Part shown: positions 1 to 9,244 of the stretch, in pieces
Layout: each line of letters opens with the position of its first letter
Position numbering within the stretch: the stretch's first letter is position 1
NCBI RefSeq assembly: GCF_023698535.1
Contig: NZ_JALJCL010000010.1
Span: forward strand, 62,001 to 126,000
Length of the DNA stretch: 64,000 nucleotides
Source of the DNA: Halorientalis regularis
Lineage (GTDB): Archaea > Halobacteriota > Halobacteria > Halobacteriales > Haloarculaceae
Direction of reading: 5' to 3'
Made by a program: the position numbers and the translations under genes
Notes under the pieces: generated by a model
Databases searched by the model: none
What the model was told of the DNA's origin: nothing
The model's input: only the letters and a program-made list of their open reading frames with translations

Positions 1-825
1 CACGGAGAAGTAGACCGGCACGTCCTCCTCGCGGAGTTCCCGGACCGTGTTGAAGATCTCGATAGTACGGGGCTGCCAGTAGACCCACCCGGCGGGGCCA
101 GTCATCGTCGTCGCGGCCAGCGACAGCGAGTCGTGTTCGGCCAGCTCGAAGGTGCGGTGGAAGTCACCCTCGCGCAGGGCGTCGCGCATCTCCGCGATCT
201 GGCCGTGGATGTGGGCCATCCGCGCCTCGAACATGTGGCTGTCGGCGGCCTCGCGGTGTGCCTCCTCGGTCTCCTTGTAGGACGGCACCTCCGCACCGAC
301 GATCCGGAGGTCGTCTTCCAGTTCGGTCTCGATGCGTTCGGAGCGACAGTCGGCGTCGTTCTTCCCGGTCCGCAGGTGGGAGAACGCGCCCGTCACTGCC
401 CGCGCGGCCGAGGCCGAGCCGCGGCGCGCGACCGTCGAGATGTCCGGGAGCGTCATGTCCAGATCCGTGGCCCCGACCAGGGCCCGCGCGGCGGCGGCGA
501 AGCCCGACGACGACGACCCGAATCCGATGTTCGTCGGGAAGTCGTTCTCGGATTCGAACCGCACGGCGTGGTCGAGGTCCGCGAGGTCGCGGACGTGATT
601 CACGACGTTCTCGATGCGTTCGCGGCCCCGGCCCTCGACTGCCTCGCCGTCGATCAGGAGCACGTCCTCGTTGCTGTCGGGCTCGAACTCGACGGTCGTC
701 ACCGTGCGGCTCGGTGCCGTGCTGACGCTGATCGAGTCGTGGTACGGCTGGCGCAACTGTTCGTCGCGCATCCCGTGATACTTCACCAACCCCTGGATCG
801 GATGTGCCTTCGCCGTCGCTTTCAT
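1..825 (-). CDS. mvaD: phosphomevalonate decarboxylase, C-terminus cut by window edge
   Basis: Reads from ATG at 825 to the left edge without a stop, 275 codons of a protein usually about 320 residues long. The N-terminus (MKATAKAHPIQGLVKYHG) and the GHMP-kinase-type phosphate loop (IGFGSSSSGFAAAA) identify the diphosphomevalonate decarboxylase family. In haloarchaea this family is known to act on mevalonate 5-phosphate, giving isopentenyl phosphate in the archaeal mevalonate pathway that feeds lipid and carotenoid synthesis. Family assignment is read from sequence; substrate is taken from knowledge of haloarchaeal homologues. It is cytosolic and transcribed away from hisF's upstream region, with no clear operon partner visible. 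Confidence 0.88.
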   Translation of the reverse strand, partial: MKATAKAHPIQGLVKYHGMRDEQLRQPYHDSISVSTAPSRTVTTVEFEPDSNEDVLLIDGEAVEGRGRERIENVVNHVRDLADLDHAVRFESENDFPTNIGFGSSSSGFAAAARALVGATDLDMTLPDISTVARRGSASAARAVTGAFSHLRTGKNDADCRSERIETELEDDLRIVGAEVPSYKETEEAHREAADSHMFEARMAHIHGQIAEMRDALREGDFHRTFELAEHDSLSLAATTMTGPAGWVYWQPRTIEIFNTVRELREEDVPVYFSV

Positions 826-891
826 ACGTCCCGATTCGGGTACCGGAACTTATTACAACCGGAGTTCCTCGCAGGCACCCACACCCCTCTC

Positions 892-1707
892 TCAAAGGCG
901 CACCGGCACACCGCGCTCGTCGAGATACTCCTTGGTCTCCTGGATCGAGTACTCGCCGAAGTGGAAGATCGAGGCCGCGAGCCCGGCGTCGGCGCCGGCC
1001 TCGGTGAACACCTCGTACATGTCCTCGGGGCCGCCACAGCCCGAGGAGGCGATGACGGGCGTCGAGACGGTGTCACAGACGGCTTCCGTCAGCGGGATGT
1101 CGTAGCCGTCCTTGGTCCCGTCGGCGTCGATGGAGTTGACGAACAGTTCGCCCGCGCCGCGCTCCTCGGCCTCCTCGGCCCAGGAGAGCACGTCGATGTC
1201 CGTGCCCTCACGGCCGCCCTTGACCGTGCACTCGAACCAGCAGGACTCGCCGTCGACGGAGACGTAGTGGTCGCCCTGTTCGTCGAACCGGCGGCGAGCG
1301 TCGACGCTGATGACGATACACTGGCTGCCGAATGCCGCCGCGCCCTCCTCGATGAGTTCCGGGCGTTGCAGCGCGCCGGTGTTGATCGAGACCTTGTCCG
1401 CGCCCGCTCGCAGGGTCTCTTTCACGTCCTCGCGGGTGCGGATGCCGCCGCCGACGGTGAGGGGAATGAACACCTCGTCGGCGATGGACTCGACGACGTG
1501 GAGCATGGTCTCGCGGCCCTCCGCGGAGGCCGTGATGTCGAGAAAGACGAACTCGTCGGCCCCGGCCTCGTTGTACTTCTTGGCCATCTCGACCGGGTCA
1601 CCGGTGTACTCCAAATCCTCGAAGTTGACGCCCGTGTACACCGCCGCGTTGCCCTCGTCGTCCAGGTCCACGTCGATACAGGGAATGATCCGTTTGGTGA
1701 GGGTCAT
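892..1707 (-). CDS. hisF: imidazole glycerol phosphate synthase subunit HisF
   Basis: A 271-residue TIM-barrel protein. It catalyses cyclisation of PRFAR with ammonia supplied by HisH, giving imidazole glycerol phosphate and AICAR, in histidine biosynthesis. The catalytic aspartates lie in IPCIDVDLD near the start and in NSIDADGTKDG; the phosphate-binding ends VGGGIRT and SSGCGG are present. ATG at 1707 begins MTLTKRIIPCID, the normal start of the family; the frame is open further upstream but that part has no family features. No other his gene is adjacent, which is usual in haloarchaea, where his genes are scattered. Confidence 0.96.
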   Translation of the reverse strand: MTLTKRIIPCIDVDLDDEGNAAVYTGVNFEDLEYTGDPVEMAKKYNEAGADEFVFLDITASAEGRETMLHVVESIADEVFIPLTVGGGIRTREDVKETLRAGADKVSINTGALQRPELIEEGAAAFGSQCIVISVDARRRFDEQGDHYVSVDGESCWFECTVKGGREGTDIDVLSWAEEAEERGAGELFVNSIDADGTKDGYDIPLTEAVCDTVSTPVIASSGCGGPEDMYEVFTEAGADAGLAASIFHFGEYSIQETKEYLDERGVPVRL

Positions 1708-1778
1708 CAGTTGCCTTCGGCTACGGCACCGCCCGACAAAAGGCGTCTGATTCCCGCAGTCGGGGCCCGCGGCGGCGG

Positions 1779-1910
1779 TTACCGCGACACGCCGTCGGCC
1801 TCGACCACGGGCTCGTCGGTCGGTTCGAATCGAAAGAACACGTAGAACAGCGCGAGCATGCAGGGCAGTGCGGCGATGGCGATTCCGGCGACGAACTCGG
1901 CTCCGAACAT
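1779..1910 (-). CDS. 43-residue single-span membrane microprotein
   Basis: ATG at 1908-1910 opens a 43-codon frame: a short N-terminus, one hydrophobic span (about residues 5-27) ending in LALFYVFFR, and an acidic C-terminus. No function recognised. The same ALFYVF-x-R ending of the span occurs in the 52-residue protein at 45976-46134, so the two look like members of one haloarchaeal microprotein family. The gene is just downstream of a divergent small membrane protein and upstream of hisF on the same strand. Coding status rests on codon-position GC and the clean span; it is inferred, not proven. Confidence 0.6.
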   Translation of the reverse strand: MFGAEFVAGIAIAALPCMLALFYVFFRFEPTDEPVVEADGVSR

Positions 1911-2019
1911 ACACGGGGATTGTCGGAGTCGTACTTCAGCGCTCGCCGCGTATCGGCCGCTGAGTCGCGCGGGCCGCGGTTCCGACACACCGAAGTACAC
2001 CGACCGCGAACGCCGAGGT

Positions 2020-2205
2020 ATGAGCGACGACCACGACGAGGACCGACCCGAGTACGATCCGGAGAGTCCCGAGATTCCCGACGGGGAACCGCCGCTGCGC
2101 AGCACCGCACCGCAGAGCGACTTCACGATGAGCCAGGTCGGTTTCGGCTTCGTCGTCCTCGTGCTCGGCCTCGCGATCACGTTCGGTATCCCGTTCCTCC
2201 TTTGA
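2020..2205 (+). CDS. small membrane protein with acidic N-terminus, 61 residues
   Basis: ATG at 2020. The first 38 residues are very acidic and proline-rich (MSDDHDEDRPEYDPESPE), followed by one membrane span (about residues 40-60, VGFGFVVLVLGLAITFGI) that reaches the C-terminus. Topology suggests a cytosolic acidic tail and a C-terminal anchor. Many haloarchaeal genomes carry small proteins of this shape, with no known role. The divergent neighbour at 1779-1910 shares the intergenic region, so the two may be co-regulated. Confidence 0.65.
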   Translation: MSDDHDEDRPEYDPESPEIPDGEPPLRSTAPQSDFTMSQVGFGFVVLVLGLAITFGIPFLL

Positions 2206-2262
2206 GGCGGTGTTCCACACCGTACCGTAGCTATTTTTCACCGGTGGGAGTGGGTCCGGAGT

Positions 2263-2748
2263 ATGCGAAAGATCAACGAGTCCGAACTGGACTGGAAGAC
2301 CTACAACCGGGACGAGGCGACGTTCCACCGGAAAGAACTCGGCGCGGCCGTCGAGGCCGACGACCTGGGCTGTAGCCTCTACGAGATGCCGCCGGGGACG
2401 CGGGCCTGGCCCTACCACTACCACACCGCCAACGAGGAGGCGATCTACGTGCTAGCCGGCGAGGGCTTGCTCCGGGCCGAGGACGGCGAACACGACCTCC
2501 GGGCGGGGGATTTCGTCACCCTTCCCGCCGACGAGTCCGGCGGCCACCGCGTGGTCAACGACGGGGACGACACGCTCCGCTACCTGATGGTCTCGACGAT
2601 GAACGAACCGGACGTGACCATCTATCCGGAGATGGAGAAGTTCGGCGTCTACGTCGGGTCCCCGCCCGGCGGCCGCGACGAGCGCACCTTCGAGGGATAC
2701 TATCCGATGGACGACGAGGTGGAGTACTGGCCGGAGGACGAGGACTGA
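2263..2748 (+). CDS. cupin-domain protein
   Basis: A 161-residue single-domain cupin. Motif 1 is seen as YHYHTANEEAIYVLAGEG (metal ligands H52, H54, E58 or E59) and motif 2 as the GGHRVVN stretch (His near residue 94). The family binds a divalent metal in a small beta-barrel. Substrate cannot be read from sequence; haloarchaeal members of this type are commonly annotated as cupin or sugar-isomerase-like proteins. The C-terminus is acidic (DDEVEYWPEDED). The stop codon directly abuts the purL stop codon on the other strand, so the genes are convergent with no spacer. Confidence 0.85.
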   Translation: MRKINESELDWKTYNRDEATFHRKELGAAVEADDLGCSLYEMPPGTRAWPYHYHTANEEAIYVLAGEGLLRAEDGEHDLRAGDFVTLPADESGGHRVVNDGDDTLRYLMVSTMNEPDVTIYPEMEKFGVYVGSPPGGRDERTFEGYYPMDDEVEYWPEDED

Positions 2749-4893
2749 TTACTCCAGCTCGTGTTCGATGACCGACCGCAGGTCCGCGATCTCGCTGGCG
2801 TCGTACTCGAGCGCCGCATCACCGACCGACAGTGACAGCGCGCCCGAGTCGTCGGCGGCACCGACGCGCTCGACGGGTGCGACGCCCTCGAAGGCCGCGG
2901 CGACGGCGTCGGCGTCGTCGGTCTCGATCACGACGCGACCGGGCTGTTCGTGGAAGAGGTGTGCGGCCTCGCTCGCGTCACCGTCGAGGGTCACGTCCGC
3001 GCCGGCCGTCTCGGTGACCATCTCGGCCAGCGTCACCGCGAGACCGCCGTGGCTGGCGTCGTGGACCGCGAGCGTGGCGTCGTGGTCGGCCACGTCCGCG
3101 AGCGTCTCGACGAACGCCGCGCGGTCGTCGGGCAGCGTCGGGAACGCGTCGCTCCCCCCGTGCTGTGCGAGGTACTCCGAGCCGCCGAGTTTGGGATCGG
3201 CCTCGCCCGAGAGCGCGCGGTCGTTGACCACGAGGAGGTCGCCCTCGCCGGAGAGTGCGGCGGGCGGCGCGTCGTACCCCTCTTTCGTGCCCACGAGCGC
3301 GAGCGTCGGCGTCGGCGGGATCGGCCCCGCGTTCGAGTCGTTGTACAGCGAGACGTTCCCGCCCACGACCGGCACGTCGAGTTCGGCGCACATGTCGGCC
3401 AGTCCGTCGACGATCCCCTCGAACCCGCCGTACACGTCGGGTTTCTCGGGGTTGCCGCCGTTGAGACAGTCGACGGCCGCGAGCGGCGTCGCGCCCTTCG
3501 CGGCGACGTTGGTCGCGTTCTCCAGCGCGACCGCGCGCGCACCGTCGTAGGGTGCCGCGTCCGTCCAGTTGGGGTCGGCCCCGGCGGAGTAGGCCAGTCC
3601 CGTCTCTGCCTCACGGACGGCGAGGATCGCCGCGTCGTCGCCCGGCGGCGTCGCGGTCCGGACCTGCACCTCGTGGTCGTACTGCCGATAGACCCACCGC
3701 TTGGAGGCCGTGTTGGGACTGCCGACGACGGCCTCGAAGGCCGATTCGAGGTCGGTGTCGGGGAGGTTCCGCTCGGGCTGGGACGGTTCCACCGAGTCCA
3801 GGTCGTTGAACGGTGCGCCGTCGCCGAGAAACTCCGCGGGCGCGTCGACGACGGTCTCGCCTTCGAACTCACAGACGTAGTTGCCGTCGGTCACGTCGCC
3901 GATGACCGAGCAGCCCAGATCGTAACGCTCTGCGATCTCGGCCACCCGGTCGACGTTCTCGGGTGTCACCTCGTAGGCCATCCGCTCCTGGGACTCGGCG
4001 AGCAGGATCTCCAGGGCGTTCATGTTGGGCTCGCGCTGGTGGACCCGCTCCAGTTCGATGTGGGCACCGAGGCCACCCTTGGCGACGAGTTCGCTCGTCG
4101 CGCCGCCCAGCCCCGCCGCGCCGAGGTCGCGGGCCGACTCGATCAGCCCCTCGTCGATCAGTGTCTCGCTGGCCTCGATCAGGAGCTTCTCCGTGTAGGG
4201 GTCGCCCACCTGCACCGCGGGTCGGTCCTCGGTCTCGGCGTCCTCCGCGAGGTCCTCGCTGGCGAAGGAGGCTCCGCCCAGCCCGTCCCGACCCGTGGCG
4301 TTGCCCACGAGGACGAGCTTGTTGCCCGGGTCCTGGGCCTCGGCGGTCACAAGCCGGTCGGGGTCGTCGATCAGGCCGATACAGGAGACGTTCACCAGCG
4401 GGTTGCCCTCGTAGTCGTCGTGGAAGGCGACGCTCCCGGTGACGGTTGGGACGCCGATACAGTTGCCGTAGTGGCTGATGCCTTCGACGACACCCTCGAA
4501 GAGATAGCGGGAGTGTTCGCGGTCGAAGTCGCCGAAGTACAGCGAGTCCGCGAGTGCGATGGGGTAGGCACCCATCGAGAGCGTGTCCCGGACGATGCCG
4601 CCGACGCCGGTCGCCGCGCCGTCGAACGGATCGACATAGGAGGGGTGATTGTGGCTCTCGATCCCCAGCGTGATGTAGGTATCACTGTCGGGCAGGGCGA
4701 CGACGGCGGCGTCGTCACCGGGGCCGACGACGACGTTCTCGCCCTCGCTCTCGAACGCCGACAGCAGTGGTCGCGAGGAGCGGTACGCGCAGTGTTCGCT
4801 CCAGAGGTTCTCGAAGAGCGCGGCTTCGGCCGGCGTCGGCTCGCGGCCGAGTTCCGCGGTGACGAGATCGTGGTCCTGATCGGACAGACTCAT
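2749..4893 (-). CDS. purL: phosphoribosylformylglycinamidine synthase subunit II
   Basis: A 714-residue PurL of the small (three-subunit) type, which with PurS and PurQ converts FGAR to FGAM in purine synthesis, using ATP and glutamine-derived ammonia. It starts [20 protein letters not shown] and carries the family blocks [11 protein letters not shown] (catalytic His in the N-terminal part), [31 protein letters not shown] and the C-terminal AIRS-like domain ([11 protein letters not shown]). Length matches archaeal PurL. purS and purQ are not in the window. Confidence 0.97.
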   Translation of the reverse strand: MSLSDQDHDLVTAELGREPTPAEAALFENLWSEHCAYRSSRPLLSAFESEGENVVVGPGDDAAVVALPDSDTYITLGIESHNHPSYVDPFDGAATGVGGIVRDTLSMGAYPIALADSLYFGDFDREHSRYLFEGVVEGISHYGNCIGVPTVTGSVAFHDDYEGNPLVNVSCIGLIDDPDRLVTAEAQDPGNKLVLVGNATGRDGLGGASFASEDLAEDAETEDRPAVQVGDPYTEKLLIEASETLIDEGLIESARDLGAAGLGGATSELVAKGGLGAHIELERVHQREPNMNALEILLAESQERMAYEVTPENVDRVAEIAERYDLGCSVIGDVTDGNYVCEFEGETVVDAPAEFLGDGAPFNDLDSVEPSQPERNLPDTDLESAFEAVVGSPNTASKRWVYRQYDHEVQVRTATPPGDDAAILAVREAETGLAYSAGADPNWTDAAPYDGARAVALENATNVAAKGATPLAAVDCLNGGNPEKPDVYGGFEGIVDGLADMCAELDVPVVGGNVSLYNDSNAGPIPPTPTLALVGTKEGYDAPPAALSGEGDLLVVNDRALSGEADPKLGGSEYLAQHGGSDAFPTLPDDRAAFVETLADVADHDATLAVHDASHGGLAVTLAEMVTETAGADVTLDGDASEAAHLFHEQPGRVVIETDDADAVAAAFEGVAPVERVGAADDSGALSLSVGDAALEYDASEIADLRSVIEHELE

Positions 4894-4989
4894 TGCGCAC
4901 GGGTAGCCACAGGCCGGCTAAATCGCTTTCCATGTCGCGCGTGCGAACGGCGAAAAAGAGCGCGAACGGCGATTCGTCGTCCGTCGCAG

Positions 4990-6840
4990 TTACTCGTCGG
5001 CGTCGGCTTCGGTCTCGGCGTCGTCGACGGGCTCACCGCCGTCGGAACGGGGTTCCGACGAGGTATCGTTCTCGTCGTCCACGAGACCGCCGTCGGCGGC
5101 CACGTCTTCACCTTCGCCGCCGTCCGTCGCGATCTGGGTTTCCTGGCGGTTCTCGTGCCAGATGAACTCGCGACCGAACAGTTCCGGGGCCTCCTCCTTG
5201 AGGTTCCAGGGGTCCGGACCGACACGCGGGCCTTCGAGCCACGACTGGACGAGGTTCCAGACGAAGATGAGCTGGCCGACCAGCAGGATCAGCGCGCCCA
5301 CCGACGCCAGTTGGTGGAAGGTCGTGACCGACGCCAGCGGCGCGAGCGTCTCGGAGAACTCGTAGGTCGCGTACCGGCGCGGCATACCCAGATAACCCAG
5401 CGCCAGCATGGCGAAGAACGTGATGTTGGTGCCGATCATCGACAGCCAGAAGTGCCACTTCGCCAGCGTGCGCTGGTACATCCGACCGGTGAAGATCGGG
5501 AACCAGTAGTAGATGCCCGCGAAGACGGCGAAGCCGATAGCGCCCATGACGATGTAGTGGAAGTGACCCACCACGTAGTAGGTATCGTGGAGGATCATGT
5601 CGACGGGGATCGACGCGAGGAACACGCCGGTGACACCGCCGAGGATGAAGTTCGAGACGAAGCCGATGCAGAACAGCATCGGGGCTGCCAGCCGGATCTT
5701 CCCGTTCCACATCGTCGTGATCCAGTTGAACGTCTTCACCGCGCTCGGTATCGCGATTGCCAACGAGACCGCCATGAAGCTGGCGCGCAGTCGCGGGTCC
5801 ATCCCGGTCGTGAACATGTGGTGAGCCCACACGCCGAAGCTCAGGACCCCGATGGCCAGCGTGGAGTAGACGACGAACTTGAACCCGAACAGCTTCCGGC
5901 CCGCGAACCGGGGCAGGATGTAGCTCACGAGCCCCATCGGGGGGAGCACGAGGATGTACACTTCGGGGTGTCCGAAGAACCAGAACAGGTGTTGCCACAG
6001 CATCGTCCCACCGCCCTCGACGGCGAAGAACGTCGTGGCGAAGTTCCGGTCCAGCAGGAGCATGATCAGCGCCGAGCCCAGCAGCGGGAAGGCGAAGAGG
6101 ATCAGCGCCGACTGGGTGAGGATCGTCCACGAAAAGATGTCCAAGTTGGCCCAGGTCACGTCCTCACTGCGCTCGGTGAAGATGGTCGCGATGAAGTTGA
6201 TCGCCCCCATCGTCGCCGAGACGCCGGTCAGGTGCAGGCCGAGCATCATCAGGTCGGCCCCCATCTGGGTCTGTTCGACCGACAGCGGCGGGTACATCAC
6301 CCAGGAGGTCTGGGCGGTGCCGATGCCGGGGATGAGGAAGCCGCCCCAGACCAGCAGTGCGCCGGGCGGGAGCAGCCAGAACGCGATGGCGTTGATCCGC
6401 GGGAACGCCATGTCGTCCGCGCCGATCAGCAGCGGGATGAAGTAGTTCGAGAACGCCGCGATGATCGGCGTCCCGAACAGGAACAGCATCGTGATCCCGT
6501 GACTCGTCAGGATGGCGTTGTAGAAGCTGTTCGAGACGACTGCCCCACTCGGGACGACGAGTTGCATCCGAATGAGGAAGGCCATGAGACCACCGATCGC
6601 GAATGCGAGCACCCCGTAGGTGCCGTACAGCATCCCGATGTCCTTGTGGTCGACAGTGGTGAGCCACCGCACGATTCCGCCGGGCTTTTCGTCGTGCCCG
6701 TACCCCGCCTCCTCGCCGATGGCACCGCCGCCGGCGAGTGGCGTGTACGAGCGCCAGTCCTCGATCCGTGTCAGCAACGCTGCCACCGCGATGAGGAACA
6801 CGCCCATCAGCACCGTTAGTGCGAGCTGTCCTGCAGCCAT
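4990..6840 (-). CDS. coxA: heme-copper terminal oxidase subunit I, A-type
   Basis: A 616-residue polytopic protein that reduces oxygen to water and pumps protons in the membrane. Heme and CuB ligands are seen (SHGITMLF, GHPEVY, WAHHMFTTG, VGHFHYIVMG). The D-channel Asp lies in IGADDMAFPR, the Glu in GHPEVY, and a K-channel-type Lys near GRKLFGFK, so it belongs to the A family. ATG at 6840 starts at the first transmembrane segment; the longer frame upstream is unlikely. The C-terminal 70 residues form an acidic tail that includes SSEPRSDGGEP, encoded by a perfect inverted repeat (see findings). No subunit II gene is adjacent; small cox-cluster proteins and a halocyanin follow. Confidence 0.93.
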   Translation of the reverse strand: MAAGQLALTVLMGVFLIAVAALLTRIEDWRSYTPLAGGGAIGEEAGYGHDEKPGGIVRWLTTVDHKDIGMLYGTYGVLAFAIGGLMAFLIRMQLVVPSGAVVSNSFYNAILTSHGITMLFLFGTPIIAAFSNYFIPLLIGADDMAFPRINAIAFWLLPPGALLVWGGFLIPGIGTAQTSWVMYPPLSVEQTQMGADLMMLGLHLTGVSATMGAINFIATIFTERSEDVTWANLDIFSWTILTQSALILFAFPLLGSALIMLLLDRNFATTFFAVEGGGTMLWQHLFWFFGHPEVYILVLPPMGLVSYILPRFAGRKLFGFKFVVYSTLAIGVLSFGVWAHHMFTTGMDPRLRASFMAVSLAIAIPSAVKTFNWITTMWNGKIRLAAPMLFCIGFVSNFILGGVTGVFLASIPVDMILHDTYYVVGHFHYIVMGAIGFAVFAGIYYWFPIFTGRMYQRTLAKWHFWLSMIGTNITFFAMLALGYLGMPRRYATYEFSETLAPLASVTTFHQLASVGALILLVGQLIFVWNLVQSWLEGPRVGPDPWNLKEEAPELFGREFIWHENRQETQIATDGGEGEDVAADGGLVDDENDTSSEPRSDGGEPVDDAETEADADE

Positions 6841-6997
6841 TGATACTCGACTCTCAGGACTGGGGGCTAAAGAAAGATTCCCTTTGATTCCCGGCGCGAG
6901 CGTGTTCGTCCGGAGACGACGCGGCGATACAGGCCAGACGCGAGCCCCCAACTACTGGGGTTGACTGCAGGTGAGAACAGAGAGAGACGACCGCGAC

Positions 6998-7249
6998 TCA
7001 GGCCGTGTGGTCCTCGTCTTCCATCTCGGCTTCGGCCTTCGAGATGGCCTTCCCGGAGTAGTAGGTCAGGACGGCCAGCAGGACGAACGCAGCGATCAGG
7101 ATGCCGAACTGGATCGTTGAGATGACGTTGTTCCAGCCGAAGGGGTTGACTAGGCCGAAGGCCACGATGAAGAACAACAGGATACCAAGGGGGATCATGT
7201 TGACCGTGAGGTCGAGGATGGTTTCGCGGTCGAATGTACTCGGAAGCAT
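6998..7249 (-). CDS. small cox-cluster membrane protein (DUF6684-like)
   Basis: 83 residues from ATG at 7249 (MLPSTFDRETILDLTVN), with two transmembrane segments (about 16-37 and 45-67) and an acidic C-terminus. The N-terminus and two-span layout match, from memory, the haloarchaeal family DUF6684 found beside oxidase subunit I genes. It lies 157 bases upstream of coxA on the same strand and is probably part of the oxidase transcription unit, perhaps a small accessory subunit. The family role is not established. A longer frame upstream to 7387 overlaps the neighbouring gene and is rejected. Confidence 0.75.
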   Translation of the reverse strand: MLPSTFDRETILDLTVNMIPLGILLFFIVAFGLVNPFGWNNVISTIQFGILIAAFVLLAVLTYYSGKAISKAEAEMEDEDHTA

Positions 7250-7343
7250 ACCATCTGGTTTGGGGACGACGATAAATAGGTTGTCGGAATCGTCGCGGTA
7301 GTACGTCGACAGTTCGGCCGCGTCGCTGCCGGGACCGTCCCAG

Positions 7344-7760
7344 CTAGCGGGGGTCGACGTTCCGTTCGAGTGCCTGGACAGTGCCACCGGCGGCCAGCAG
7401 GATTATTCCGGCGACCGCCACGGCGAGCGCACGCGGGACGAGAAGGCCAAAGTCACCGGGGGCGACGATCACGTCGACTAGTATGCCAGGGTCGACACCG
7501 ACCCGCCAGGCGACGACGCCGACGCCGATCACAGCGAGGACGCCGCCGAAGGTGAGCAGGGAGCCCCAGAGCGTCTCGACGTACGCCGACTCTTTGAGGA
7601 TACCGGCGACGCTCCCGCCGAACAGCAACAGGCCGCCGACGGCGATCGAGAAGATGCCGACGATGATACCGACCTCCGAGAGCACGAACCCGAGCGCGAC
7701 GAACATGGGCCACGGGCTGGCTTTCCGGTACTGGTCGCTCAGGCCGGGTTCTTCTTCCAT
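7344..7760 (-). CDS. four-span cox-cluster membrane protein
   Basis: 138 residues from ATG at 7760; a TTG two codons upstream is possible but weaker. After a short hydrophilic N-terminus (MEEEPGLSDQYRKASPWP) there are four hydrophobic segments, around 20-42, 53-75, 80-98 and 112-130. Such proteins recur next to haloarchaeal oxidase subunit I genes (I recall DUF7541, cox cluster protein). Function unknown; assembly or structural support of the oxidase is the simplest inference from context. It heads the minus-strand cox cluster and is divergent from the halocyanin gene. Confidence 0.72.
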   Translation of the reverse strand: MEEEPGLSDQYRKASPWPMFVALGFVLSEVGIIVGIFSIAVGGLLLFGGSVAGILKESAYVETLWGSLLTFGGVLAVIGVGVVAWRVGVDPGILVDVIVAPGDFGLLVPRALAVAVAGIILLAAGGTVQALERNVDPR

Positions 7761-7859
7761 ACCCAAAGAATGGGGCTCACGCGTAAAATGCGCATCGAAA
7801 CCCAGAGCCGTCGACTCGGAACCAACATATTCACTACCACCCCCGTCTAACGCCCGACC

Positions 7860-8588
7860 ATGAGCGACCGTTCGGAGGACGTGTCACGACGGGGTTTCCT
7901 CATGGCGACGGCGGGCGGCGCTGCGGCCGCTGGCGTCGCGGGCACGGCGGCTGCCCAGGAGACCACACAGACTGGCGGCACCGCGACGGCGAACGGGACG
8001 GCAACTAACGGAACAGCCACTAACGGGACGAGCGCCCCCGAAGGGACCGAAGGCGGCGGTGGCGGCGGTGGCGGCACCCCTGACTTCGGCGGCTATCTCG
8101 ACGGCGCAAACCTCTACAACGGAAGCGTCGCGGACAAGACCGGGCAGAGCACCGTCACGGTCAAAGTCGGTGCCGGTGAGAAAGGCTACGCCTTCGATCC
8201 GCCGGCAGTCAAAGTCGACAACGGTGCGACCGTCCAGTGGGAGTGGACCGGTAACGGGGGGTCGCACAACGTCGTCTCCGACGAGGGGCCGATCGACTCC
8301 GGCTCGCCGGTTGGCGGCACCGGTGTCCAGTACGAGCACACCTTCGAGAAAGACGGCATCTACAACTACTACTGCAAACCCCACCAGAGCCTGGGCATGC
8401 TCGGTGCGGTCGTCGTCGGGACCGATTACAAGACGGTCGAGCCAGCGAGCGGTGGCGGCGGTGGCGGCCCCGCCCTCCCCGGCAGCGCGAAAGCCATCGG
8501 CGTCGCGACAGCGGTGGTCATGAGCGCGTCCCTGGGCCTGTCCTACATCTTCATGAAGTACGGCGGCGACTACGACGTCGACGAGTAG
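7860..8588 (+). CDS. halocyanin-type blue copper protein with Tat signal and C-terminal anchor
   Basis: 242 residues. Twin-arginine signal (SRRGFLMATAGG) at 9-20, an Ala-Ala-Gln cleavage region near 30-33, a Thr/Asn/Gly linker, then a cupredoxin domain (about 95-187). Type 1 copper ligands are visible: H136 (GGSHNVV), C172, H175 and M180 (YYCKPHQSLGM). A Gly-rich linker leads to a C-terminal membrane span (about 208-232). It is exported folded and works outside the membrane as a mobile or tethered electron carrier, plausibly delivering electrons to the oxidase encoded divergently. A TATA-like stretch (7821-7834) about 30 bases before ATG suggests a very short leader. Confidence 0.9.
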   Translation: MSDRSEDVSRRGFLMATAGGAAAAGVAGTAAAQETTQTGGTATANGTATNGTATNGTSAPEGTEGGGGGGGGTPDFGGYLDGANLYNGSVADKTGQSTVTVKVGAGEKGYAFDPPAVKVDNGATVQWEWTGNGGSHNVVSDEGPIDSGSPVGGTGVQYEHTFEKDGIYNYYCKPHQSLGMLGAVVVGTDYKTVEPASGGGGGGPALPGSAKAIGVATAVVMSASLGLSYIFMKYGGDYDVDE

Positions 8589-8609
8589 CGCCCCGGGGCA
8601 GACGACCGG

Positions 8610-9215
8610 TCACACCGACGTATCGACGGTTTCGATTTCGAGTTCGACCTCGCGTTGACGGCCTTCGAGGTCGGCGACGATGCGCTCGACGACCCGTTCG
8701 GCTTCGGCCTGGATCTTCGGTTTCACCTTCTCGATCACCCAGTCCATCGAGACGAATCCCGGGAGGTCCAGCACGCCCGAATCCGCCGAGTCGGGGCGGA
8801 AGGTGACGGTCAGGCGCACGCGGCAGGCGTGTTCCTGGCTGTCGGGGCGTTCCTCCGGGATGGGGTCGACGGTCCAGTGGCCCTCGGCGTCGATGTCTTT
8901 CGTGATCTCCCAGTCGATTCGGTTCGGCGGGTCGGTGTCGGTCACCTTCGAGTGGGCGGTGTAGGTGAGTTTCCACCAGGCGAAGGTGAGGAAGTAGCGC
9001 GTCCCCGGACTGCCGTCGCCGTCGCTGCGGACCTCCTCGAGGTACTTCGAGTACTCGGCGTACCCGGGGAAGTCCTCGAGAAACTCGTAGATCTCCTCGG
9101 GCGGCAGGTAGACTACGGTGCTGACCTCGACTCTGTCCACACCCTCTTTGGGTCCGACCGCGCCGTAAGTATTCCGCAGGTCCAGCGGGGCAACCAGTCG
9201 GCAAACAGTAGACAT
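8610..9215 (-). CDS. SRPBCC (START-like) ligand-binding protein
   Basis: 201 residues from ATG at 9215. The pattern [20 protein letters not shown] near the N-terminus, a central hydrophobic beta region and a long C-terminal helix ([18 protein letters not shown]) fit the SRPBCC / polyketide-cyclase-like fold, which binds hydrophobic ligands. No catalytic assignment is possible. It is divergent from trpB with only about 30 bases between the start codons, so both promoters must overlap. Haloarchaea carry many members of this family, none well characterised. Confidence 0.82.
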   Translation of the reverse strand: MSTVCRLVAPLDLRNTYGAVGPKEGVDRVEVSTVVYLPPEEIYEFLEDFPGYAEYSKYLEEVRSDGDGSPGTRYFLTFAWWKLTYTAHSKVTDTDPPNRIDWEITKDIDAEGHWTVDPIPEERPDSQEHACRVRLTVTFRPDSADSGVLDLPGFVSMDWVIEKVKPKIQAEAERVVERIVADLEGRQREVELEIETVDTSV

Positions 9216-9244
9216 ATGTGCACTCCCGAGACACTGGGACCGAC

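Noticed and set aside
133-1845. 570-codon plus-strand open frame across mvaD and hisF
   Set aside because: Antisense shadow of two real genes, with a junction that crosses the intergenic region.
2950-6819. 1289-codon plus-strand open frame opposite purL and coxA
   Set aside because: It lies antisense to two well-recognised genes and its product is a low-complexity Arg/Val/Asp chain, as expected for the complementary strand of GC-rich coding DNA.
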